A program made the translations under genes and the position numbers. A stretch of DNA of 21,750 bases from Chroococcidiopsidaceae cyanobacterium CP_BM_RX_35 (GTDB lineage Bacteria; Cyanobacteriota; Cyanobacteriia; Cyanobacteriales; Chroococcidiopsidaceae), in contig JAFAVL010000242.1 of NCBI GenBank assembly GCA_019242465.1, positions 1 to 21,750 of the forward strand. Direction: 5' to 3'. Positions 15,428-21,750 of this stretch are shown piece after piece (the first letter of the stretch is position 1; each line of letters starts with the position of its first letter). The notes under the pieces are model-generated. The model ran no database searches. It was not told where the DNA came from and saw nothing but the letters and a program-made list of their open reading frames with translations.

Positions 15428-16756
15428 ATGACAAGAAAATTTAGTCGGCGGCAACTCATACTATATGGCTCTGCTACATGGGGAGCCAGCGTTCTACTAA
15501 AAGCTTGCGCCAATAATTCCTCAACCACAGCGCAGGCGAAGCCAACAGTTACTACCTCTCCTGCCGTTGCTACTAATACTGGCAGTGGAAAAGACACAAT
15601 TAAAGTTGGAATTCTACACTCCTTGAGCGGTACGCTGTCAGTTAGTGAAAGAAGCGTAGTGGATGCCGAACTACTGGCAATTGAGGAGATCAATAATGCT
15701 GGTGGAGTGCTGGGCAGAAAGATTCAACCAATCATTGAAGATGGAGCCTCTGATTGGCCAACGTTTGCGGAGAAAGCTAAAAAGCTAATCGCGCAGGATG
15801 AAGTCGTCACTATTTTTGGTTGCTGGACCTCCGCTAGTCGTAAAGCTGTCCTGCCTGTGGTCGAACAGATGAACCACATGCTTTGGTACCCTGTCCAGTA
15901 TGAAGGACAAGAGTGTTCCAAGAATATTTTCTACACTGGTGCTGCACCCAATCAGCAAATTGAGCCTGCTGTTGATTGGCTCTTGCAAAATAAAGGGAAA
16001 GAATTCTTCCTAGTCGGGTCTGACTACGTCTTCCCTCGCACTGCTAATACAATTATCAAAGCGCAGTTAGAGGCTAGAGGCGGTAAGACAGTTGGCGAAG
16101 ATTATTTACCACTGGGTAATAATGAAGTTACACCCATCATCACTAAAATTAAAGTTGCCTTACCAAATGGAGGCGTCATCTTCAACACGTTGAATGGTGA
16201 TAGCAATGTAGCACTCTTTAAACAGCTACTAGGGGCAGGATTGGAACCAGATAAATACCCGTCAATGTCTGTCAGCATTGCAGAGGAAGAAGTTAGGGCA
16301 ATTGGACCGGAGTATCTGAAAGGTCATTACGCCTCTTGGAACTATTTCCAAACAGTTAATCGTCTTGAAAATCAGAAATTTGTTAAAGCCTTCAAGGCGA
16401 AATATGGTCAAGATCGGGTCACTAACGATCCGATGGAAGCAGGATATATTGCCGTTTATCTATGGAAGCAGGCAGTTGAGAAGGCTAAAACAGCAGACGA
16501 CTTAGAGCAGGTTCGCCTAGCTGCTTTAGGACAAAAACATGAAGCTCCAGAAGGTAAGGTAACTCTAGAAAATAATCATCACCTAGCCAAATTTGTCCGG
16601 ATCGGTGAGATAGGAGATGATGGTCAGTTCAGAATTGTTTATGCAACTGAAAAGGCCGTAGCACCAGTTCCCTGGAATCAATTTGTTAAAGATACTAAGG
16701 GCTATGCGTGCGATTGGTCAAATCCAAGTAAAGGCGGAAAGTTCAAATCGACATAA
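15428..16756 (+). CDS. urtA: Urea ABC transporter substrate-binding lipoprotein UrtA
   Basis: A 442-residue periplasmic receptor for urea (and short amides) that delivers substrate to UrtBC. The N-terminus SRRQLILYG has twin arginines (7-8), followed by a hydrophobic stretch and LLKAC with Cys27 as the likely lipidated residue, so Tat-type export with lipid anchoring is possible; lysine at -2 of the lipobox is unusual. The mature domain is a HAAT-family type I binding protein: KVGILHSLSGTLSVSE near residue 60, IEEINNAGGVLGRKI near 83, IFGCWTSASRKAVLPVVE near 130, MLWYPVQYEGQE near 152, NDPMEAGYIAVYLW near 335. These are UrtA-specific rather than LivJ-like. ATG 15428 is the first start in frame, since a TGA lies at 15419. 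First gene of the operon, 47 bp before urtB. Confidence 0.96.
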   Translation: MTRKFSRRQLILYGSATWGASVLLKACANNSSTTAQAKPTVTTSPAVATNTGSGKDTIKVGILHSLSGTLSVSERSVVDAELLAIEEINNAGGVLGRKIQPIIEDGASDWPTFAEKAKKLIAQDEVVTIFGCWTSASRKAVLPVVEQMNHMLWYPVQYEGQECSKNIFYTGAAPNQQIEPAVDWLLQNKGKEFFLVGSDYVFPRTANTIIKAQLEARGGKTVGEDYLPLGNNEVTPIITKIKVALPNGGVIFNTLNGDSNVALFKQLLGAGLEPDKYPSMSVSIAEEEVRAIGPEYLKGHYASWNYFQTVNRLENQKFVKAFKAKYGQDRVTNDPMEAGYIAVYLWKQAVEKAKTADDLEQVRLAALGQKHEAPEGKVTLENNHHLAKFVRIGEIGDDGQFRIVYATEKAVAPVPWNQFVKDTKGYACDWSNPSKGGKFKST

Positions 16757-16803
16757 AAACTAGAAATTGAGTTTTTGGAGGTATAAATCCTAGGAGGAAG
16801 AGC

Positions 16804-17958
16804 GTGGTAGTAGAATTATTTGACGGTCTGTTCAATGGAATTAGTATTGGTGCTGTTTTATTGCTATCGGCACTAGGGTTGGCAGTGGTCTTCGGCTTAA
16901 TGGGCGTAATTAACCTCGCTCATGGTGAGCTAATGATGCTAGGAGCATACACAACCTTTGTGGTGCAAAACAGCTTCAAACAGCTAGGACCTTTGTTCGA
17001 TACCTACATCTTCTTTGCCCTACCCCTAGCTTTTCTAGTGGCAGGTGCGGTGGGACTAATTTTAGAACGGGGAGTAATTCGGTATCTCTATGGACGACCA
17101 CTCGAAACACTGCTAGCGACTTGGGGCGTTAGTCTGATTTTGCAGCAGTTTGTCCGGAGTGTGAACTGGGTGCTCGTCATCGGGATAGTGTTGTTTTGTC
17201 TGTTGTTTTTCGGTGCTTTACGGATTTTACGACGCCCTAGTTCTCAGCAAATTAGCAATTGGATTGTGGCAGTAATTTTGCTGCTTTCCTTAGGTGTTAC
17301 GTTTGCCATTAGCAGCTATCTTGGTCAAACTTATCAATTGGCAGTCACTCAACCATGGTTTGGCGCTCAGGATGTGAATGTAACAGCACCAAGTTGGCTG
17401 AGGCGTGGATTAGTTATCGGCAGTTTTCATCTGCCCTATGCGCGACTGTTCATCATCGGGCTAACAATTATCTGCGTGATTGGGATTTACTGGTTTTTGC
17501 AACGCTCTGCTTGGGGTTTGCGGATTCGCGCCGTCACCCAGAATCGCAGCATGAGTTCTTGTCTTGGGATTGCAACCCAAAAAGTTGATGCACTTACCTT
17601 TGCCCTAGGTTCCGGGCTAGCTGGAGTGGCTGGGTGTGCAATTAGCTTGTTGGGGTCAGTTGGACCAAATACGGGTCAGAACTATATTGTGGATGCGTTT
17701 ATGGTTGTAGTGGTGGGCGGTGTCGGAAAGCTCGTGGGTAGTATAGTGGCGGCGTTGGCAATTGGCACAGCAAATTATCTGCTAGGTTCCGGTACCCTTG
17801 CTTTGCTGTTTGCACCAGTTCAGCCCTTAGCCGATTTTTTCACGTATTTTGGCACAACCAGTATGGCAAAGGTCCTAGTGTTCGCACTCATTATTGCCTT
17901 TCTACAGTTTAAACCTGCTGGGTTGTTTCCGCAAAAAGGTCGCACAGTTGATGCCTAG
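16804..17958 (+). CDS. urtB: Urea ABC transporter permease UrtB
   Basis: A 384-residue LivH-type inner-membrane permease. GVINLAHGELMMLGAYTTF (residues about 34-52), ETLLATWGVSLILQQFVR near 101, GLRIRAVTQNRSMSSCLGI near 239 and MVVVVGGVGKLVGSIVAALAIG near 300 are family signatures. It starts at GTG with AGGAGG (16792-16797) six bases upstream, which fixes the start. Between about residues 122 and 178 there is an insertion with two extra hydrophobic segments (about 123-140 and 153-171) linked by a basic RILRRPSSQQ loop; LivH-like proteins of about 300 residues lack this. The insertion may be a cyanobacterial UrtB trait. It pairs with UrtC to form the translocation channel. Confidence 0.95.
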   Translation: MVVELFDGLFNGISIGAVLLLSALGLAVVFGLMGVINLAHGELMMLGAYTTFVVQNSFKQLGPLFDTYIFFALPLAFLVAGAVGLILERGVIRYLYGRPLETLLATWGVSLILQQFVRSVNWVLVIGIVLFCLLFFGALRILRRPSSQQISNWIVAVILLLSLGVTFAISSYLGQTYQLAVTQPWFGAQDVNVTAPSWLRRGLVIGSFHLPYARLFIIGLTIICVIGIYWFLQRSAWGLRIRAVTQNRSMSSCLGIATQKVDALTFALGSGLAGVAGCAISLLGSVGPNTGQNYIVDAFMVVVVGGVGKLVGSIVAALAIGTANYLLGSGTLALLFAPVQPLADFFTYFGTTSMAKVLVFALIIAFLQFKPAGLFPQKGRTVDA

Positions 17959-18011
17959 CGAAGATCGTTTAAACAAACAGAGGCGTTCGAGGGCGTAGAG
18001 GAAAAAAGTAG

Positions 18012-19145
18012 ATGAGGAATATTAAGCGGAGACAGGGGGCAATTACCTTGGAGGTAGGCGTGGTTGTAGTGCTCGCGCTCATCCTGATTTTCATTATGCC
18101 AGCTGTGCTGTCAGGATTTTACCTCAATTTGCTAGGGCGCTTTTTAGCTTTAGCAATTATTGCCCTTGGCATTGACCTAATTTGGGGTTACACAGGTCTA
18201 CTTAGTTTAGGACATGGCATCTTCTTTGCCTTAGGTGGCTATGTGATCGCCATGCACTTAAAACTGCAAATCCCCCCGAATCAGCTACCTGAATTTATGG
18301 GACTTTATGGAGTCAGTGAGTTACCGGGTATTTGGCAACCGTTTTATTCCTTTCCTGTAACCGCAGTTGCGGTGTTAGTCATTCCGGGTATATTGGCAGC
18401 ATTACTCGGCTACTTAGTATTTCGCAATCGCATCCGGGGTGTTTATTTCTCTATTCTGACCCAAGCCGCAACAGTTGTCTTTTTTAACTTCTTCAACGGT
18501 CAGCAGCAGCTGTTTAACGGTACCAACGGACTGACGGACTTCAAAACTCTACTGGGCGCATCGGTCAATGCCTCAACAACCCAGTTTGTCTTCTACACTC
18601 TGACTATTGTGTTGTTAGCCGCCGCCTATGGTTGCTGTCGTTGGCTGACTAGTGGACGGTTCGGACGCCTGCTAATGGCAATCCGCGATGATGAAAGCCG
18701 AGTGCGCTTTTCTGGCTACAATCCTACTGGGTTTAAGGTCCTGGTCTTTGGTATTTCAGCGGCTTTGGCGGGACTAGCCGGAGCAATGTACACGCTCCAG
18801 ACTGGACTGGTTTCACCTAAAGCTATGGATGTGGCATTTTCTATTGAAATGGTGATCTGGGTAGCAGTGGGGGGTCGTGCGAGCCTGGTGGGAGCAGTAC
18901 TGGGAGCCTTGTTAGTTAATTTTGCCAGAAGTTTTCTGAGCGAACGATTTCCCGCAGTCTGGCTATTTTTTCAGGGGGCGCTATTTTTAGTTGTCGTGAC
19001 GGTGCTGCCTGATGGCTTAATCGGCTGGCTGCGCTCACTCGGTTTAACTAACCTGTCCTTATTTAGTCGCAAGCAACTAGCTACTTATCCCAGTTTGGAA
19101 GAAGATCCAGAGGTAAAGCATGAGCGCCAACATTTTAGACATTGA
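18012..19145 (+). CDS. urtC: Urea ABC transporter permease UrtC
   Basis: A 377-residue LivM-type permease with about ten helices. DLIWGYTGLLSLGHGIFFALGG (near residues 55-76) is the diagnostic segment. YLVFRNRIRGVYFSILTQA, FNGTNGLTDF, MAIRDDESRVRFSGYNP near 225, and VAVGGRASLVGAVLGALLVN near 290 follow. A GAGGAAAA ribosome-binding site precedes ATG 18012. It lies 53 bp after urtB. Its 3' end overlaps urtD by 26 bp (19120-19145), implying translational coupling of the permease to its ATPase. Confidence 0.95.
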   Translation: MRNIKRRQGAITLEVGVVVVLALILIFIMPAVLSGFYLNLLGRFLALAIIALGIDLIWGYTGLLSLGHGIFFALGGYVIAMHLKLQIPPNQLPEFMGLYGVSELPGIWQPFYSFPVTAVAVLVIPGILAALLGYLVFRNRIRGVYFSILTQAATVVFFNFFNGQQQLFNGTNGLTDFKTLLGASVNASTTQFVFYTLTIVLLAAAYGCCRWLTSGRFGRLLMAIRDDESRVRFSGYNPTGFKVLVFGISAALAGLAGAMYTLQTGLVSPKAMDVAFSIEMVIWVAVGGRASLVGAVLGALLVNFARSFLSERFPAVWLFFQGALFLVVVTVLPDGLIGWLRSLGLTNLSLFSRKQLATYPSLEEDPEVKHERQHFRH

Positions 19146-19875
19146 AAACGTGACCGTCAGTTTTGATGGTTTTAAGGCACTCAATCACCTAAACTTTCAT
19201 TTAGAAACTGGGGAGTTGCGAGTCATAATCGGTCCCAACGGAGCTGGAAAGACAACGTTTCTAGATGTGATCACTGGCAGAGTCAAGCCAACTGAGGGGC
19301 AGGTGTTGTTCAAGGGGCAGAATTTGCGCCCTCTAGCCGAATATCAAATCGCTCAACTGGGAATTGGACGCAAGTTTCAAACGCCGCGCGTCTATCTCAA
19401 CTTAACCCCTCGTGAAAACTTAGAACTCACCTGCAATCGGCACAAAAACGTCTTTGCTACTCTGTTCGGGCGTTCTTCTGGCACTGAGTTCAAGACTGTA
19501 GTAGGCTTGCTAGAAACTATTGGCTTAACCCCTAATGCTGACATCACAGCTGCTAAGCTTTCCCACGGAGAAAAGCAACGATTAGAGATTGGCATGTTGG
19601 TAGCCCAATCGCCCGATCTGTTGCTTGTCGATGAACCCGTTGCTGGTTTGACAGACGAAGAAACCGAACGAGTAGGAGAACTACTTTTAGCTCTAGCCCA
19701 GAGTCATTCCATTATGGTGATCGAGCACGACATGGAGTTTGTCCGTCAAATTGCCCATAAGGTGACAGTGTTGCACCAGGGTTCAGTACTTTGTGAAGGT
19801 AGCATCGAGGAAGTACAAAATGATCCGCGCGTTATTGAAGTCTATCTCGGTCAACCGCTAAATGCTGCCCATTAG
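19120..19875 (+). CDS. urtD: Urea ABC transporter ATP-binding protein UrtD
   Basis: A 251-residue LivG-type ATPase. Walker A GPNGAGKTT at residues 38-46, the Q-loop region GIGRKFQTPRVY near 81-92, signature LSHGEKQRLEIGM at 147-159 (SHGE instead of SGGQ, typical of UrtD), Walker B DLLLVDEP at 166-173 and the switch histidine in VIEHDMEFVRQ at about 203. It powers urea import through UrtBC together with UrtE. The start ATG lies inside the end of urtC. A 70-bp gap precedes urtE. Confidence 0.95.
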   Translation: MSANILDIENVTVSFDGFKALNHLNFHLETGELRVIIGPNGAGKTTFLDVITGRVKPTEGQVLFKGQNLRPLAEYQIAQLGIGRKFQTPRVYLNLTPRENLELTCNRHKNVFATLFGRSSGTEFKTVVGLLETIGLTPNADITAAKLSHGEKQRLEIGMLVAQSPDLLLVDEPVAGLTDEETERVGELLLALAQSHSIMVIEHDMEFVRQIAHKVTVLHQGSVLCEGSIEEVQNDPRVIEVYLGQPLNAAH

Positions 19876-19945
19876 CTAAGTCTAGTGACGCTTTTATACT
19901 CCTCCTTAAAAACAGTTTTATTAGCCCAAGAAGCTTAGGAACAAA

Positions 19946-20647
19946 ATGCTACAAATTTCTAGCTTGAACGTCTACTACGGCGAGAGTCATATTCTGCGTA
20001 ATGTAGATCTGAGCGTTTTTAAGGGTCAAATGATTTGTCTAATTGGACGCAATGGTGTCGGCAAAACAACTCTGCTCAAGACAATCATGGGATTGCTTAA
20101 GCCCCGTAACGGCACGATTAGCTTTGCCGATCGTTCAATTACCTACCTGCCTCCCGAACGACGAGCCAAGATGGGAATTGGTTATGTTCCTCAGGGACGA
20201 GAAATTATCCCCCGCTTAACAGTAAAGGAAAATCTGTTGTTAGGGTTAGAAGCGCGACCGCAAGGTAGGACTGGTAAGGAGGATATACCTAATGAAATCT
20301 TTGAACTTTTTCCAGTTTTAAAATCTATGCTCTCTCGGATGGGTGGTGACTTGAGTGGAGGACAACAACAACAACTCGCGATCGCCCGAGCTTTGATGGG
20401 ACGCCCCCAACTCCTAGTGCTAGATGAACCGACAGAAGGTATTCAGCCGTCAATTATTTTGGAAATCGAGGCGGCTGTCCGTCGCATCATCGCCTCCACG
20501 GGAATTTCAGTTCTGCTAGTTGAGCAACACCTGCATTTTGTTCGGCAAGCAGATTGCTACTATGCCATGCAAAAAGGAGGTATCGTTGCCTCAGGTCCGA
20601 CCAGTGAGCTGAGTAACGAGGTTATCCAAAGATTTTTAGCAGTGTAG
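19946..20647 (+). CDS. urtE: Urea ABC transporter ATP-binding protein UrtE
   Basis: A 233-residue LivF-type ATPase. N-terminal LNVYYGESHILRNVDL, Walker A GRNGVGKTT at 34-42, YVPQGREIIPRLTVKENL near 80-97 (UrtE-type Q-loop), signature LSGGQQQQLAIARAL at 136-150, Walker B LLVLDEP at 156-162 and switch histidine in LLVEQHLHF. It pairs with UrtD. It is the last gene of the operon; its TAG stop is also the start of a degenerate repeat that recurs after the carbonic anhydrase gene. A HIP1 copy lies at 20378 inside it. Confidence 0.96.
   Translation: MLQISSLNVYYGESHILRNVDLSVFKGQMICLIGRNGVGKTTLLKTIMGLLKPRNGTISFADRSITYLPPERRAKMGIGYVPQGREIIPRLTVKENLLLGLEARPQGRTGKEDIPNEIFELFPVLKSMLSRMGGDLSGGQQQQLAIARALMGRPQLLVLDEPTEGIQPSIILEIEAAVRRIIASTGISVLLVEQHLHFVRQADCYYAMQKGGIVASGPTSELSNEVIQRFLAV
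20378..20385. repeat. HIP1 octamer GCGATCGC inside urtE
   Basis: A perfect HIP1 copy within the signature-motif coding region of urtE. Confidence 0.9.
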
Positions 20648-20782
20648 TTATGCGGATTGGGTAAACTGTCAATCTAGATAGGTGTTTAATGTTGGCTTGA
20701 GAGGGTCTAAGATGTAGAGATTGCCAGCCCTGATCGTATCGTTAAACTTGAAAGCTTCGTATTAAAAGACACAAAAAGAGCC
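20645..20782 (+). repeat. Direct repeat copy 1, between urtE and the carbonic anhydrase gene
   Basis: It begins at the urtE stop codon and aligns with 21552-21699 over its whole length. The best blocks are ATGCGGATT near the start, a 21-nt identical block at 20675-20695 (= 21585-21605), and a 3' block from CCCTGATC (20728) to ACACAAAA (20776) with only a few mismatches. The centre (about 32 nt between these blocks, equal in length in both copies) has diverged, and this copy lacks the strong hairpin of copy 2. Confidence 0.85.
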
Positions 20783-20851
20783 CACGAATCCCCCTAGCAT
20801 TGCACTGATCGCTTAGTTGCTTCAGCTGTGTTGTGGTTTCATACAACCCTA

Positions 20852-20869
20852 TTAGGCAAAATTTGCTAA
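20852..20869 (+). promoter_or_regulatory. Palindrome just upstream of the carbonic anhydrase start
   Basis: TTAG-G-CAAA-A-TTTG-CTAA is an almost perfect inverted repeat with one extra G, ending 7 nt before ATG 20877. It could be an operator or a translation-blocking fold. Its core GCAAAATTTGC resembles the GCAAATTTGC palindrome at 3720-3729, but such AT-rich palindromes can arise by chance. Confidence 0.3.
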
Positions 20870-20876
20870 TCAGAGA

Positions 20877-21554
20877 ATGCGAAAGATAAATCAAGGGATA
20901 CACCAGTTCCAAACTCACTATTTCAGTAACCACCGGGAAATGTTCGAAGAACTCGCTCTAGGACAACATCCCACAATCCTGTTTATCACCTGTTGTGATT
21001 CCCGGATCGATCCCAATCTGATTACTCAAACTCAGCCAGGAGACCTATTTATTGTTCGCAATATTGGCAACATCATTCCACCTTATGGTGCTACCAACGG
21101 TGGAGAGGGTGCTGCTATTGAATATGCTATCCAGTCTTTGGATATTAAGGATATTGTTGTATGCGGTCACTCCCACTGTGGAGCAATGAAAGCGCTATTG
21201 CAACTCAGCAGCCTAGATGAAGATCTGCCATTAGTCCATGATTGGTTAAAGTACGCACAGGGTACTCGCCTACTCCTCAAGTACAACTATAAAGGGGTTG
21301 AAGGCGAGGACCTCTTGAACGCTGCAATTGAAGAGAATGTTATCACCCAGCTTGACAACTTGCGGACATACCCAAGCGTCCACGCCAAGCTCTACAGTGG
21401 TCAGCTCAATCTTCATGCCTGGGTCTACAAAATTGAGACGGGAGGAATCTTTGTCTATAGTGCGGATCGATGCAATATTCAAGCAAAGCACGAGGATGGC
21501 ATGGCAGAAGTAGAAGAAGCTATGTCATTGTTAGTTAACCAAGCGGCAGAGTAG
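20877..21554 (+). CDS. Beta-class carbonic anhydrase
   Basis: A 225-residue enzyme that interconverts CO2 and bicarbonate. ITCCDSRIDPNLI holds zinc ligand Cys39 and the catalytic Asp41-Arg43 dyad; VVCGHSHCGAMKALL holds zinc ligands His98 and Cys101. GDLFIVRNIGNIIPP (55-69) is also diagnostic. The usual CSDSR reads CCDSR here, an extra cysteine next to the zinc ligand. No signal peptide or carboxysome-targeting extension is visible, so it is probably cytosolic. The N-terminus MRKINQGIHQFQTHYF is typical of cyanobacterial and proteobacterial members and supports ATG 20877. It lies 229 bp after urtE on the same strand, with a direct repeat copy on each side. Urea breakdown releases CO2, so proximity to urt could be useful, but joint control is not shown. 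Confidence 0.95.
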   Translation: MRKINQGIHQFQTHYFSNHREMFEELALGQHPTILFITCCDSRIDPNLITQTQPGDLFIVRNIGNIIPPYGATNGGEGAAIEYAIQSLDIKDIVVCGHSHCGAMKALLQLSSLDEDLPLVHDWLKYAQGTRLLLKYNYKGVEGEDLLNAAIEENVITQLDNLRTYPSVHAKLYSGQLNLHAWVYKIETGGIFVYSADRCNIQAKHEDGMAEVEEAMSLLVNQAAE

Positions 21555-21699
21555 ATGATGCGGATTTGGTATCACCTGTCGATTTAGATAGGTGTTTAAT
21601 GTTGGTTTGAAACAGTTTGAGGGGTAGTGAACACTACCCCTGATCTTATCGTTAGACTTGGAAGTTTCGTATTAAACAACACAAAATACTCCAAGAGCC
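21552..21699 (+). repeat. Direct repeat copy 2, after the carbonic anhydrase gene
   Basis: It begins at the carbonic anhydrase stop codon, 907-910 bp after the matching positions of copy 1. It carries two stem-loops. One is CACCTGTC-gattta-GATAGGTG (21573-21594, one G-U pair). The other is a perfect 10-bp inverted repeat, AGGGGTAGTG / CACTACCCCT (21620-21641). A 7-nt insertion (21687-21693) distinguishes its 3' end from copy 1. Confidence 0.85.
21620..21641 (+). terminator. Strong hairpin after the carbonic anhydrase gene
   Basis: AGGGGTAGT and ACTACCCCT form a 9-bp stem around a GAAC loop, 65 nt after the stop codon. There is no T-tract, so it may block exonucleases or end transcription inefficiently. 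Repeat copy 1 after urtE lacks this stem. Confidence 0.4.
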
Positions 21700-21737
21700 A
21701 ACCCTTAACCTAACAGAACACTACAAATTGGCTCTTG
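21692..21737. repeat. 10-bp inverted repeat at the right edge of the window
   Basis: CAAGAGCCAA (21692-21701) and TTGGCTCTTG (21728-21737) are perfect inverted repeats separated by 26 nt. The left arm overlaps the end of repeat copy 2. It could be the terminator of a gene outside the window or the edge of a mobile repeat. Confidence 0.4.
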
Positions 21738-21750
21738 AGAAAACTATGCC

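Noticed and set aside
21704..21727. CTTAACCT resembling a cyanobacterial Pho-box repeat
   Set aside because: Only one octamer matches; the required second and third repeats at 11-bp spacing are absent.

Overview
The window is a chromosomal segment of a cyanobacterium. Three things point there: four copies of the HIP1 octamer GCGATCGC (14866, 12036, 12895, 20378), a complete urtABCDE urea-transport operon behind a textbook NtcA (GTAN8TAC) promoter, and a coiled-coil protein of a type I recall as restricted to cyanobacteria. The exact lineage cannot be read from the window. There are no rRNA or tRNA genes, CRISPR arrays or intact insertion sequences.

Layout. (a) 1-2212, + strand: the 3' part of a geranylgeranyl-reductase-type flavoprotein that runs off the left edge, a long-range hairpin, and a GH130-like beta-propeller protein. 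(b) 2252-5257: a MOSC-domain protein and an XRE-cupin regulator on the minus strand, divergent from an APC-family permease. The regulator-permease pair has a PuuR/PuuP-like layout, with a palindrome inside the regulator's predicted promoter. (c) 5479-10142, minus strand: a NapH-like iron-sulfur membrane protein, a membrane-anchored PstS-like protein with a zinc ribbon on its N-terminal tail, and a 553-residue pentapeptide-repeat protein. (d) 10143-10938: a gene-poor stretch ending in the C-terminal remnant of an acyltransferase. (e) 10983-13543, minus strand: mnmG followed by the coiled-coil gene. (f) 13667-14817: an MFS transporter broken by a single-base frameshift. (g) 14818-15427: mostly non-coding; it holds a possible small secreted peptide, the NtcA promoter and a structured urtA leader. 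(h) 15428-20647: urtABCDE. (i) 20877-21554: a beta-carbonic anhydrase with a copy of a degenerate ~140-bp direct repeat after it and another between it and urtE.

How it fits together. The urt genes encode all parts of a high-affinity urea ABC importer: a lipoprotein receptor, two permeases and two ATPases. The promoter geometry predicts induction under nitrogen limitation. The carbonic anhydrase has a separate catalytic role, but each of the two repeat copies starts at a stop codon (urtE's and the anhydrase's), so the repeats and the gene may share a history. The PstS-like, iron-sulfur and pentapeptide genes share a strand, but the evidence for a functional link is only their positions. The window also carries decay: the MFS frameshift, the acyltransferase remnant and possible peptide debris upstream of urtA.
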